DNA of 64,000 nucleotides from CAYMZZ01 sp044463125. Its GTDB lineage: Bacteria; Bacteroidota; Bacteroidia; Chitinophagales; Chitinophagaceae. Position numbers and translations under genes: made by a program. Positions 7,876-15,964 of the stretch are shown here, piece after piece. The first letter of the stretch is position 1, and each line of letters starts with the position of its first letter. The notes below the pieces were generated by a model. That model was given only the letters and a program-made list of their open reading frames with translations, searched no databases and was not told the DNA's origin. The stretch lies in contig JBIQMS010000001.1 in NCBI GenBank assembly GCA_044463125.1, positions 186,001 through 250,000 on the forward strand, written 5' to 3'.

Positions 7876-9537
7876 TTTCTCCTTCGTTTTCTTCGCCAGT
7901 TCGTATCCCGCGTCTGCATGGCGGATGACTCCCATTGCGGGGTCATTGCGGAGTACTCTTTTTAATCTGGCTGCCGCTTCGGGGGTGCCGTCGGCGACAA
8001 TTACCATTCCAGCATGTATGCTATAGCCCATGCCTACGCCACCTCCATGATGCAGGCTCACCCAGCTTGCACCACCTGCGGTATTGACCAGTGCATTCAA
8101 AATTGGCCAATCAGCAACAGCATCACTTCCGTCGAGCATGGCTTCGGTTTCGCGGTTGGGACTGGCCACGCTGCCGGTGTCCAGGTGATCGCGGCCAATA
8201 ACGATCGGCGCTTTCACTTTGCCGGTTCTCACCAGTTCATTAAAGGCCAAACCAGCTTTTTCCCTTTCACCCAGCCCCAGCCAGCATATTCTTGCCGGCA
8301 GTCCCTGGAAGGCGATCTTTTCAGAAGCAAGCTTCAGCCAGCGTTGCAGGCCTTTATTTTCGGGAAACATTTCAGCAATCACTTGATCGGTTACGGCAAT
8401 ATCCTCCGGATCGCCACTCAGGGCCACCCATCGGAAAGGGCCTTTTCCCTCACAAAACAAAGGACGAATATAAGCGGGCACAAATCCGGGAAAGAGTGCA
8501 TTGGACTCGCCCGCGGGTGTACGCTCGAACAATGGCTTCCAGGATTTATTGTCGTTAACAATATCCACATATTTTCTTTCACACTCAATAGCCCTCGCCC
8601 GCAGGTTATTACCATAGTCGAAAGTGATGGCACCCTTATCCTGCAGGGCTAACATCAACTGCACATGCTTATACATGCTTCGGTATGCGTATTCCACATA
8701 AAGGGCAGGATTCTTTTCGCGCAGGGCTTTTGCCTCTTCATAGCTCACCTGGTGCGGCCAATAGCCTATCAGGGGATCGTGTGCGCTGGTTTGGTCGGTC
8801 AGGGTATCGGGAATGATATCGCGATTGATCAGCCTTTCCAATAGCTGAACAATATTGCAGCAAACCCCGATACTTCGGGCTATGCCATCTTTCCGGTATT
8901 CCAAAGACTTGTCGATAGCGACATCAATATCCTCATACTTCTCATTCAGGTAGCGCGTTTCCAACCGTTTTTCAATTCGCCAGGGCTCCACTTCCGCTAC
9001 CAGGGCCACTCCCCCATTCATGGTGATAGCCAGCGGCTGAGCGCCACCCATGCCACCCAGGCCCGCCGTAACGTTAAGCGTACCCTGCAAACTTCCGCCC
9101 GCGAAATGTTTTTCCGCCAGCGCCGCATAGGTTTCATAGGTTCCCTGCACAATTCCCTGTGAACCGATATAGATCCAGGAGCCCGCGGTCATCTGGCCAT
9201 ACATCATTAATCCTTTCTTCTCCAACTCATCAAAATGCTCCCAGGTAGCCCAGTGCGGAACCAGTTGGCTATTGCTGATGAGTACCCTTGGTGCATCCGG
9301 ATGGGTTTTCATGATGCCCACCGGCTTGCCGCTTTGAATCAGGAGCGATTCATCATTCTCCAAATCCTTCAGCGAAGCGATGATGGCTTTCAACGCCTCC
9401 TGGTTCCTGGCTGCTTTGCCGCGGCCACCATACACGATAAGTTCTTCTGGACGTTCCGCCACATCCGGATGAAGATTGTTCATCAGCATCCGCAGCGCGG
9501 CTTCCTGGATCCAACCTTTGCATATGAGAGAAGTCAT
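7864..9537 (-). CDS. hutU: Urocanate hydratase
   Basis: HutU converts urocanate to 4-imidazolone-5-propionate, the second step of histidine degradation, in the cytoplasm with tightly bound NAD+. The 557-residue length is typical. Diagnostic stretches are ELIVYGGRGKAARN, MTAGSWIYIGSQGI, the glycine-rich NAD site TAGLGGMGGAQP (about 160), YWPHQVSYEEA and the C-terminal WVSLHHGGGVGMGYS. The gene lies directly downstream of hutH, and the 19 bp between them consist of a TAAGTT heptad tract. The last codons (KFGI) lie in the AATTTGGG repeat. hutI and hutG are not in this window, so the rest of the pathway must be elsewhere. Confidence 0.97.
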   Translation of the reverse strand: MTSLICKGWIQEAALRMLMNNLHPDVAERPEELIVYGGRGKAARNQEALKAIIASLKDLENDESLLIQSGKPVGIMKTHPDAPRVLISNSQLVPHWATWEHFDELEKKGLMMYGQMTAGSWIYIGSQGIVQGTYETYAALAEKHFAGGSLQGTLNVTAGLGGMGGAQPLAITMNGGVALVAEVEPWRIEKRLETRYLNEKYEDIDVAIDKSLEYRKDGIARSIGVCCNIVQLLERLINRDIIPDTLTDQTSAHDPLIGYWPHQVSYEEAKALREKNPALYVEYAYRSMYKHVQLMLALQDKGAITFDYGNNLRARAIECERKYVDIVNDNKSWKPLFERTPAGESNALFPGFVPAYIRPLFCEGKGPFRWVALSGDPEDIAVTDQVIAEMFPENKGLQRWLKLASEKIAFQGLPARICWLGLGEREKAGLAFNELVRTGKVKAPIVIGRDHLDTGSVASPNRETEAMLDGSDAVADWPILNALVNTAGGASWVSLHHGGGVGMGYSIHAGMVIVADGTPEAAARLKRVLRNDPAMGVIRHADAGYELAKKTKEKFGI

Positions 9538-9566
9538 AAGTTATAAGTTGTAAGTTTTAAGTTGTG
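9538..9566. repeat. TAAGTTn heptad tract between hutH and hutU
   Basis: Four 7-bp units (ATAAGTT, ATAAGTT, GTAAGTT, TTAAGTT) fill the gap between the hutU start and the hutH stop. They include the hutH stop codon (9557-9559) and its last threonine codons. No inverted partner lies next to it. Confidence 0.75.
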
Positions 9567-11068
9567 AGCAAGCTGTTGACTTTTTTGGTAAATGAAAAGT
9601 CTTTGATGATACCGGCTACTTTATTGATGTCTTCGGCAAATATGCGATCTTCTTCTGCGAAGCCAACCTGTTCGCGCACCAGGTCGTGCGCGTATTCGAG
9701 CGGAAGGCTGCTTTTTAATGGCCTGCGAAACTCTATAGCCTGGCTGGCACTCAACAGTTCAATTGCCAGAATAAATTCCAGGTTATCCAATACCTTATTC
9801 AATTTGCGTCCGCTGATGCTACCCATACTCACATGATCTTCCTGGCCCAGGGATGTGGGAATACTGTCGGCACTGGAGGGAAAACAAAGCGTTTTGTTTT
9901 CCGTTACCAGCGCGGCTGTTGTGTATTGCGGAATCATAAAGCCGCTGTTTAATCCCACATTACGCATCAACAATAGCGGCAAGCCCCATTTGCCTTCCAG
10001 CAGAAGATAACAGCGGCGATCAGAGATATTTCCCAATTCCGCCGCCGCCACGCAGGCATAGTCGAGAGGAATAGCCAGCAGTTGACCATGGAAATTTCCC
10101 CCGCTGATGGTATCATCGGCGGAAAAAATAACAGGGTTGTCGGTAACGGCATTGAGCTCCGTTTCAGTAAGATCCTTTAAATGTAGCCATGCATTGCGGC
10201 TTGCTCCATGCACCTGGGGCATACAACGAAGGCTATAGGGATCCTGCACGCGCCCGCAATCCATATGGCTTTGCATGATGGCAGAGCCTTCCAGCAATTT
10301 CCGCAGGCGCGCTGCCACCAGGCGACTCCCGGCAAATGGCCGCAACTCATGCAGGCGTTCGTCAAAGGGGGCCCGGGTGCCAGTGAGCGCTTCCAGGCTC
10401 ATGGCGCCGATGATATCGGCCGCATCCAGGCAGTTTTGTAGCCTTTGTACGGCTTTTACGGCATAGGAAAGTATGAACTGTGTACCATTAATCAGGGCCA
10501 ACCCTTCCTTGGGGCCGAGCCGCACCGGATCCATACCAGCTAATTGCAGAGCCTGGGAAGCCGGCATTCGCTCCCCCCGAAACCAAACCTCGCCCAGACC
10601 AATCAGTGGCAGGAAAAGATGCGATAGTGGAGCCAGGTCGCCACTGGCGCCCACACTACCCTTTTCCGGCACAATAGGAATACAGTCTTCTTTCAGGTGC
10701 CAAAGTATGCGCTCCACCGTGGCCGTTTGCACACCACTGAAACCCATGCACAAGGATTGCAGTTTCGTGATCAGCATCAGCCTGGCAATTTCGGCAGGCA
10801 CCGGATCGCCCACACCCACACTATGGCTTTGGAGTATTTTATATTGAAGCGTGGCCGTATCTTCTTCCGAAATGGAGGTATTGGCTAAAATACCAAACCC
10901 GGTATTTACGCCATATACCGTTCTGTTGCTGTGCACAATATCCTGTACATGTGCAGCGGAACTGGCCAGTCTTTGCAGGGCCTCGGCATCCAGCCCGGCC
11001 GCTATTTCGCCGGAAGCTATAGCCAAAGCCATATCTACAGTTAAAGGATGCGTACCGAAATAATGCAT
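9557..11068 (-). CDS. hutH: Histidine ammonia-lyase
   Basis: HutH removes ammonia from L-histidine to give urocanate, the first step of histidine catabolism. The protein has 503 residues, the usual size. The Ala-Ser-Gly triplet at 141-143 in EKGSVGASGDLAPLSH cyclises to the MIO prosthetic group; YGVNTGFG at the N-terminus supplies the active-site tyrosine, and RCMPQVHGASR, TDNPVIF and SSADSIPTSLGQEDHVSMG are further family signatures. It is followed by hutU on the same strand, very likely in one transcript. The last codons overlap a heptad repeat tract. Confidence 0.97.
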   Translation of the reverse strand: MHYFGTHPLTVDMALAIASGEIAAGLDAEALQRLASSAAHVQDIVHSNRTVYGVNTGFGILANTSISEEDTATLQYKILQSHSVGVGDPVPAEIARLMLITKLQSLCMGFSGVQTATVERILWHLKEDCIPIVPEKGSVGASGDLAPLSHLFLPLIGLGEVWFRGERMPASQALQLAGMDPVRLGPKEGLALINGTQFILSYAVKAVQRLQNCLDAADIIGAMSLEALTGTRAPFDERLHELRPFAGSRLVAARLRKLLEGSAIMQSHMDCGRVQDPYSLRCMPQVHGASRNAWLHLKDLTETELNAVTDNPVIFSADDTISGGNFHGQLLAIPLDYACVAAAELGNISDRRCYLLLEGKWGLPLLLMRNVGLNSGFMIPQYTTAALVTENKTLCFPSSADSIPTSLGQEDHVSMGSISGRKLNKVLDNLEFILAIELLSASQAIEFRRPLKSSLPLEYAHDLVREQVGFAEEDRIFAEDINKVAGIIKDFSFTKKVNSLLTT

Positions 11069-11131
11069 GGATTAATGGATTAGATGTTGGTAAGTTGACA
11101 AGTTATCCGCATAAAAACAGAAAGTTATTTT

Positions 11132-11860
11132 TCACCTGTTCTCAACCAGATGCGCCTTCATACGATCAAAGGTTTCATCTTTCAGTTCTTCCAGCGAATA
11201 GGAACCCACCTCGATGGGCTCCAAAAAATGCATTTTAACATGTGCCGGCCACCAGAAAAATTTTTTACCCGGTGGCAATACTTTAGCGGTGTTGAGAATA
11301 ACCGTCGGCATTACCGGGTGGCCCGTATCCATAGCCAGTTTGAATGCGCCGTTATGAAAATATTGCAGTGGCTCTCGGGTTTTGTTGCGCGTGCCTTCCG
11401 GATAAATGCACATGTGAAGGCCACGATCCAGCACCTGCTTCATCAACACGAAACTTTGTTTGCGGCTTTCTTCACTTTTCCTGTCTACCAGCACGCTCCC
11501 TCTCTTATAGATCATCCCGAATATAGGAATGGATGCCATCTCTTTCTTGGCTATCGTTCGGTTAGGACCGGGAATAAATGGCGTGGTGAGCGGGATATCC
11601 ATAAAGGAGCTGTGGTTGCAAACGACAATATAGCTATGCCCTCTTTCAAAATACTCCCGGCCACGAATAGTAACGCGGACAAATGACAAGAAAAAGAAAA
11701 CACGCATCCAGATGCGGGTAATGCGTTGAAAATAGATACTGGCTTTTGGCTCCGGCCAGAACCGGGTAGCCCAGATGAGGGGATAGGCTATCAGCATGGT
11801 TGGTACAAATACCAGCATGGCCCATAGCGCGAAAAGGGCACCAAGTAGATTCTTTAGCAT
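11132..11860 (-). CDS. Lysophospholipid acyltransferase (1-acyl-glycerol-3-phosphate acyltransferase, PlsC-like)
   Basis: The 242-residue membrane enzyme transfers an acyl chain to a lysophospholipid in phospholipid synthesis. It has an N-terminal hydrophobic segment (LLGALFALWAMLVFVPTMLIA), the acyltransferase motif I NHSSFMDIP (NHxxxxD), motif II around GSVLVDRKSEESR, motif III YPEGTRNKTREPLQYFHNGA and motif IV HPVMPTVI. The frame opens with a TTG at 11866 directly after the upstream stop, but the ATG at 11860 is the more natural start. The GNAT gene upstream ends 6 bp before it, so the two are probably translated from one message. The exact lipid substrate is not certain. Confidence 0.92.
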   Translation of the reverse strand: MLKNLLGALFALWAMLVFVPTMLIAYPLIWATRFWPEPKASIYFQRITRIWMRVFFFLSFVRVTIRGREYFERGHSYIVVCNHSSFMDIPLTTPFIPGPNRTIAKKEMASIPIFGMIYKRGSVLVDRKSEESRKQSFVLMKQVLDRGLHMCIYPEGTRNKTREPLQYFHNGAFKLAMDTGHPVMPTVILNTAKVLPPGKKFFWWPAHVKMHFLEPIEVGSYSLEELKDETFDRMKAHLVENR

Positions 11861-11866
11861 AGGCAA

Positions 11867-12451
11867 TCAGTCGAACCCGGCAAAGATAGTGGCTTTGAGC
11901 CGGGGCCATTCGCTTTTTAATACACTGTAATAGATACTGGTTCGCCGGCGATTATTCCACATTTTCATATGGCTGCGCAAGATGCCTTCCTCCACCCCGC
12001 CCACTGCTTCGAGCCCCTTGCGGGCACGCAGGTTCAGCACGTCGGTTTTGAATTCAATCCGCTCACAACCGTGCACGTCAAAAGCTTCCCGCATCAGGGC
12101 ATACTTGGCATGGCGGTTCAGCCCTGTGCTGCGATAGGCAGGAGCCAGCCAGCTCCATCCTATTTCGGCACGGCCATCGAATATGGAAATATTTCCCAGG
12201 CTGCTGCTTCCCGCAATCGCTGCGTTTCGCTTGTCAATAATGGTATAGGGCAGTCGCGTGCCCGCTGCCTGTTCGCGCAAAGCGGCTTCCATCCATTGAT
12301 CTAATTGCGCCGGATCCGCAAGGTTCAGGGTAAAAAACTCCCACATAGCCGGATCCTGTTGCGCCAGTTCCCGAAAGGCGGATTTATCCGCCTCTTCCAA
12401 AGGACGTAGCAGGGCAATTTTGGTTTCTAATATTTTCTCTGGTGCAAACAT
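11867..12451 (-). CDS. GNAT family N-acetyltransferase (RimJ/RimL-like)
   Basis: The 194-residue cytoplasmic protein has the GNAT acetyltransferase layout: an N-terminal strand with LLRPLEEADKSAFREL, the central strand EIGWSWLAPAYRSTGLN, where the acetyl-CoA-binding loop would sit, and the late CERIEFKTDVLNLRARKGLEAVG helix/strand pair typical of RimJ/RimL relatives. Substrates of this subgroup include ribosomal protein N-termini, amino acids and spermidine; none can be assigned here. It sits directly upstream of the acyltransferase gene in a two-gene unit. Confidence 0.88.
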   Translation of the reverse strand: MFAPEKILETKIALLRPLEEADKSAFRELAQQDPAMWEFFTLNLADPAQLDQWMEAALREQAAGTRLPYTIIDKRNAAIAGSSSLGNISIFDGRAEIGWSWLAPAYRSTGLNRHAKYALMREAFDVHGCERIEFKTDVLNLRARKGLEAVGGVEEGILRSHMKMWNNRRRTSIYYSVLKSEWPRLKATIFAGFD

Positions 12452-12477
12452 GTTATGAAATTAATGGCTCATTTAAA

Positions 12478-12522
12478 AACGTAATACGTAGTACGTAATA
12501 CGTATTACGTACTACGTATTCC
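12478..12522. repeat. Perfect 38-bp ACGT palindrome over the ung stop codon
   Basis: Positions 12483-12520 form a perfect palindrome made of ACGTnnn heptads (ACGTAGT ACGTAAT on one side, their reverse complement on the other) with no loop. The ung stop TAG and its last threonine codon lie inside it. It is the simplest form of the ACGT element in the window. Confidence 0.9.
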
Positions 12523-13183
12523 ATTCCACCCCTTCTATTCCCCTGCTCAACAAATACTGATTGGTTTTGGAAAAATGCCGGCATCCAAAAAAGCCATTGT
12601 GCGCTGAAAGTGGGGAGGGATGTGCAGCTTTCAGAATATGATGGCGACTTTCATCGATCAACCGGACCTTTTCCTGTGCGAATTTTCCCCAGAGTAGAAA
12701 AACCAGGTTCTCCCGGCTTGCAGCAAGCGTTTGAATCACGGTATCGGTAAATTGGGCCCATCCTATTCGGGCATGGCTCATCGGTTCCGAGGCCCTTACG
12801 GTGAGGGAAGCATTCAATAAAAATACCCCCTGCCCGGCCCAATGACTCAGGTCTCCATGATCGGGAATGGGCATGCCTATATCGCTGTTCAGTTCCTTGA
12901 AAATGTTGACCAATGATGGTGGGGGCGGCACGCCTTTTTGCACCGAAAAGCAGAGCCCATGGGCCTGCCCCGGTCCATGATAGGGATCCTGCCCCAGAAT
13001 CACCACTTTTACCTGGTCTACCGGCGTACTGTTGAAGGCATTGAAGATGAAAGGACCCGGCGGGTAAATAGTTTTGCCCTGCGACTTCTCCGTTTTCAGG
13101 TGATGCACGATCTGGCGGAAATAAGGCTTACTAAATTCCGGAGCTAACAAGTTTTTCCAGGAATCTTCTATCTGTACGTCCAT
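12512..13183 (-). CDS. ung: Uracil-DNA glycosylase
   Basis: Family 1 uracil-DNA glycosylase removes uracil from DNA in base excision repair. The 223-residue protein has the water-activating motif GQDPYHG (catalytic Asp66), the uracil-stacking CFSVQKGVPPPPSLVNIFKE, NASLTVR, LLWGKFAQ and the DNA-intercalating loop HPSPLSAHNGF with catalytic His188. All key residues are present. It is divergent from the tRNA-Arg gene. Its stop codon is embedded in the ACGT palindrome. Confidence 0.97.
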   Translation of the reverse strand: MDVQIEDSWKNLLAPEFSKPYFRQIVHHLKTEKSQGKTIYPPGPFIFNAFNSTPVDQVKVVILGQDPYHGPGQAHGLCFSVQKGVPPPPSLVNIFKELNSDIGMPIPDHGDLSHWAGQGVFLLNASLTVRASEPMSHARIGWAQFTDTVIQTLAASRENLVFLLWGKFAQEKVRLIDESRHHILKAAHPSPLSAHNGFFGCRHFSKTNQYLLSRGIEGVEWNT

Positions 13184-13200
13184 GCAGTGCCTGATTTATG

Positions 13201-13231
13201 TTGGCCTGCAAGCTAAAAAAAATTACCTTTG
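13201..13231 (+). promoter_or_regulatory. Promoter of tRNA-Arg
   Basis: TTG at 13201-13203 and TACCTTTG at 13224-13231, separated by 20 bp, match the Bacteroidota -33/-7 promoter (TTTG, about 19 bp, TAnnTTTG). The tRNA begins 17 bp after the -7 box. Confidence 0.65.
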
Positions 13232-13248
13232 CGGCCAGTTTTCTCTCT

Positions 13249-13322
13249 GGTCCGGTAGCTCAGTTGAATAGAGCAACTGCCTTCTAAGCAGTAGGTCATT
13301 GGTTTGAATCCAATCCGGATCA
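13249..13322 (+). tRNA. tRNA-Arg(TCT)
   Basis: The 74-nt cloverleaf folds cleanly. The acceptor stem is GGTCCGG with CCGGATC (one G-T pair) and discriminator A, followed by the D arm GCTC...GAGC, anticodon stem ACTGC/GCAGT with loop CTTCTAA (anticodon TCT, reading AGA and probably AGG), and T arm ATTGG/CCAAT. CCA is not encoded. The antisense frame across it yields the well-known spurious peptide DPDWIQTNDLLLRRQLL. Confidence 0.95.
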
Positions 13323-13628
13323 CAAAAGTTGAAAGCCATCTTCAATCCGAGGGTGGCTTTTTTCGGAATAGAGCATCCCGACTTCAAGTCGGGAAGGTCA
13401 TTGGTTTGAATCCAATCCGGATCACAAAAGTTGAAAGCCATCTTCAACCCGAAGGTGGCTTTTTTCGGAATAGAGCATCCCGACTTTAAGTCGGGAAGGT
13501 CATTGGTTTGAATCCAATCCGGATCACAAAAGTTGAAAGCCATCTTCAACCCGAAGGTGGCTTTTTTCGGAATAGAGCATCCCGACTTTAAGTCGGGAAG
13601 GTCATTGGTTTGAATCCAATCCGGATCA
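13323..13628 (+). repeat. Three 102-bp tandem units of terminator plus truncated tRNA copy
   Basis: Units 13323-13424, 13425-13526 and 13527-13628 follow the tRNA without a gap. Each begins with a terminator hairpin and T-run and ends with a copy of the tRNA 3' part: the D-arm 3' strand (GAATAGAGC), a changed anticodon arm (TCCCGACTTYAAGTCGGGA), an intact T arm and the acceptor 3' strand CCGGATCA. The 5' acceptor strand and the 5' half of the D arm are absent, so these are tRNA fragments and not tRNAs. Units 2 and 3 are nearly identical; unit 1 differs at a few positions. Confidence 0.92.
13331..13363 (+). terminator. Rho-independent terminator of tRNA-Arg
   Basis: AAAGCCATC pairs with GGGTGGCTTT around a short loop and is followed by a run of T. 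Copies with an even better 12-bp stem recur at 13433-13465 and 13535-13567 in the tandem units. Confidence 0.85.
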
Positions 13629-13650
13629 CTTTATTAACTAATTTCACAAG

Positions 13651-13681
13651 CATCCGAATTCATTACGCTTCGGATGATTTT
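13651..13681 (+). terminator. Terminator after the tRNA-fragment array
   Basis: CATCCGAA (13651-13658) pairs with TTCGGATG (13669-13676) across a 10-nt loop and is followed by ATTTT. It closes the array just before the DUF1905 gene. Confidence 0.7.
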
Positions 13682-13686
13682 ATAGG

Positions 13687-13992
13687 ATGGAATTTCAAAA
13701 GGAAACCGAATACAGCTTCAAAGGCAAACCCTTTCAATATGCCTCCACGGGTGGCTGGGTCTTTGTGGCCCTGCCGGCAAAAGTTTCCGCGCAAATCCGC
13801 CAAAAACATAAATGGGATGAAGAAGGCTGGGGCCGGTTGAAAGCCCGGGCACGGATTAATAATACTGAATGGAACAGTGCCATTTGGTTCGATACCAAAC
13901 AAAATACCTACCTGCTGCCGCTGAAAGCGGAGATCAGAAAAAAAGAAAATATTGAAGCCGGCAAAACACTCCGGGTTTCGGTTTTCCTATAA
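13687..13992 (+). CDS. DUF1905 domain-containing protein
   Basis: The 101-residue cytoplasmic protein matches DUF1905 over its whole length. It starts with EFQKETEYSFKGKPFQYAS, has the typical GGWVFVALPAKVSAQIRQ stretch, a middle GWGRLKARARINNTEWNSAIW and the closing YLLPLKAEIRKKENI. DUF1905 proteins form small beta-barrel folds; the domain often occurs next to or fused with YdeI-type domains, and its function is not established. The ATG at 13687 is 6 bp after the terminator hairpin. It stands alone between the tRNA array and the DUF4349 gene. Confidence 0.88.
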   Translation: MEFQKETEYSFKGKPFQYASTGGWVFVALPAKVSAQIRQKHKWDEEGWGRLKARARINNTEWNSAIWFDTKQNTYLLPLKAEIRKKENIEAGKTLRVSVFL

Positions 13993-14147
13993 CAGTTACC
14001 GCTACCCGCTTCGTGGTATTTTCTACAACAACGGGTTACTTTTCTCTTTATCAAAGCATAAATGGTTAATGGATGATACGGCGATAATCATTCATTCAGT
14101 TGTGAAATTTACACAACAGCTGCATCTAAACCTAAAACGGTAAAGCC

Positions 14148-15023
14148 ATGAAACCATTGACAGTACTGGCATTTTTTGCCATTATGCTGGCACTTCTTGC
14201 CTGCCAGGAAAAGTCTGCGAATTTTAGTTCCGAACAATCGGGCACAGCCAAATCGGAAAATGCAGTATTTAGCCCACCCATGAATGAGATTATCAGGGAT
14301 TCGGAAGAGAATATAGATGAAAAGGAGCAGGACCAACAACCAGGAAAAAAGCCTATCTACTCACAGCCAGATGCTAATCCGGATTGGGATCGGTCCATTA
14401 TTCGCACGGCAACTATGGAGACCGAAGTGAAGGATTTGAAAAACTTCAGCTCTTCTGCCAGAACGCTGATCCGGCAACTGGGTGGCTATGTTGCCGCGGA
14501 AGAATTTGCCATCGACGATTATCGAAAAAATGCGACCATTACGCTCAAGGTTCCCGTCCAAAAGTTTGAGGAAGCCGTAAATAAACTTACGGAACATTCG
14601 GTGGCCGTACACAAAGTAAGTATCAGTTCCAAGGATGTGAGTGCAGAAATTGTTGACATCAAAGCCCGGTTGGAAGTAAGAAGCGCCACCCGCGACCGCT
14701 ATATTCAATTGATGAAGGGCGCCAGGAATGTTGAAGATCTATTGAAAGTGCAATCGGAAGTGAATTCGATACAGGAAGAAATTGAATCCGGAAAAAGCAG
14801 GGCTAATTACCTGGCTAATGCATCTGCCATGAGTACCATAAACATCACCTGTTATCAGGTGTTAAAACCTGCGCCAATAGAAGAGGAAAAAAGCGAGAAC
14901 CGGATAATGAACGCATTCCTTACCGGATGGAGCATTATGTCCAGCGTCCTTTTAGGCCTGTTGAGCATCTGGCCCTTGTTGTTGCTGATAATATTGCTAT
15001 ACCTGATATTCCGGAAAAAATGA
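14148..15023 (+). CDS. DUF4349 domain-containing lipoprotein
   Basis: The 291-residue envelope protein has a lipoprotein signal (LTVLAFFAIMLALLAC, lipidated Cys19), a low-complexity charged linker (about 20-80), the DUF4349 domain (about 80-245; IRTATMETEVKDLKNFSSS, LGGYVAAEE, ATITLKVPVQKFEEAV, VDIKARLEVRSATRDRYI, VQSEVNSIQEEIE) and one C-terminal membrane segment (about 262-287) followed by FRKK. The central helices form a coiled-coil hairpin. Family members may work in the periplasm as anchored scaffolds; no activity is known. It is probably monocistronic. Confidence 0.88.
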   Translation: MKPLTVLAFFAIMLALLACQEKSANFSSEQSGTAKSENAVFSPPMNEIIRDSEENIDEKEQDQQPGKKPIYSQPDANPDWDRSIIRTATMETEVKDLKNFSSSARTLIRQLGGYVAAEEFAIDDYRKNATITLKVPVQKFEEAVNKLTEHSVAVHKVSISSKDVSAEIVDIKARLEVRSATRDRYIQLMKGARNVEDLLKVQSEVNSIQEEIESGKSRANYLANASAMSTINITCYQVLKPAPIEEEKSENRIMNAFLTGWSIMSSVLLGLLSIWPLLLLIILLYLIFRKK

Positions 15024-15041
15024 ATTGTTGGCAATTTGCTA

Positions 15042-15236
15042 CCGACAACCCGCCCCGCCGGGGCGGTTCTGCATGATCTACCGACAACCCGCCTTTTCTA
15101 CCGACAACCCGCCCCGCCGCGGCGGGCGGGCGGGCAGGCGGAGTTGGCAGCCACATACTACTTCCCACTTCCTACTTACTACTTACTACTTACTACTTTC
15201 TACTTACTACTTTCTACTTACCACTAACTATCGAAA
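15042..15236. repeat. CCGACAACCCGCC repeats plus ACTACTT heptad tract
   Basis: Three copies of a CCGACAACCCGCC-type sequence (15042-15125, the last running into GGCGGGCGG) are followed by an ACTACTT/TCTACTT 7-bp tract (15156-15230). The heptad tract contains the stop codon of the minus-strand CCG-domain gene at 15224-15226. The gap separates two convergent genes. Confidence 0.8.
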
Positions 15237-15946
15237 CGGGCGAGTACATCCGCAAGGTGCAAGGTCTGCATATCGTAACCTTTCTTTTCAATGTATCCTT
15301 TCAGGTGCATGAGGCAGGAATGATCGGTGGAGATCAGGTATTGTGCGCCGGTGGCTATGGCATTGTCTACTTTTTGCTCACCCATCCCTATGGAGATACC
15401 ATCAAATTTCACCGCAAAAGTGCCCCCAAATCCACAGCAGGTTTCCACATCATTCATCTCGGCAAGCTGCAAGCCGGCTACTTTCGACAATAATTGACGA
15501 GGTTCTTGCTTTATACGACATTCCCTTAATCCGGCGCAGCTATCGTGGTAAGTTGCCTTCCCCTCGAGGCTGGCACCAAAATCGTCGCGGCGAATTACTT
15601 TGACCAAAAACTCGCTAAACTCATAAATGCGTTCACCGATGTCGGCTACTTCATGATGCATCGACGAATTTTCGAAGAGCTTACTATAATAATTGCGCAC
15701 AAATCCCACGCAACTGGCGCTGGGCGCTACAATGGGATCGGTACCCTTAAAGTCTTTCAGAAACTTACTGCAAACCGATTTCGATTCTTCCCAGAAACCG
15801 GCATTAAATGCAGGCTGACCGCAACAGGTTTGGTTCTCGTTGTAAGCGACCGTACAACCTGCCTTCTCCAGCACCCGGATCATATTGAATGCCGTATCCG
15901 GAAAAAGCTGGTCAACAAAACAGGGGATGAATAACTGTACGCGCAT
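15224..15946 (-). CDS. CCG-domain (Fe-S)-binding oxidoreductase subunit, LutA/YkgE-like
   Basis: The 240-residue cytoplasmic protein consists of two cysteine-rich CCG domains. The cysteines lie in IPCFVDQLFP, NQTCCGQPAFNAGF, SCVGF, HDSCAGLRE, ETCCGFGGTF and STDHSCLMHL, the pattern that binds iron-sulfur clusters in heterodisulfide-reductase-like enzymes. The same architecture is found in LutA of the LutABC lactate-oxidation complex and in GlcF-related proteins. LutB and LutC are not beside it, so the electron partner is unknown. It is the last gene of the pdhA-TPR-ribH strand run, 18 bp after ribH. Confidence 0.88.
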   Translation of the reverse strand: MRVQLFIPCFVDQLFPDTAFNMIRVLEKAGCTVAYNENQTCCGQPAFNAGFWEESKSVCSKFLKDFKGTDPIVAPSASCVGFVRNYYSKLFENSSMHHEVADIGERIYEFSEFLVKVIRRDDFGASLEGKATYHDSCAGLRECRIKQEPRQLLSKVAGLQLAEMNDVETCCGFGGTFAVKFDGISIGMGEQKVDNAIATGAQYLISTDHSCLMHLKGYIEKKGYDMQTLHLADVLARFDS

Positions 15947-15964
15947 AAATTAAAACCTAACAGA

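Noticed and set aside
13223..13549. Minus-strand frame of 108 codons with a three-fold repeated peptide (DPDWIQTNDLPDLKSG type)
   Set aside because: It is the antisense translation of the tRNA-Arg and its 102-bp tandem units; this kind of spurious peptide is common where tRNA-Arg copies are annotated as protein.
13323..13628. CRISPR array
   Set aside because: The 102-bp units are directly tandem with no unique spacers and derive from a tRNA and its terminator; no cas genes are present.
13365..13628. Suppressor tRNAs (loops could be read as anticodons TCA or TTA)
   Set aside because: The copies lack the 5' acceptor strand and half the D arm and have an anticodon arm of the wrong size, so they cannot be charged tRNAs.
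13249..13690. Integrated mobile element at the tRNA-Arg
   Set aside because: No integrase, phage or plasmid gene lies on either side; only short tRNA-derived units are present.
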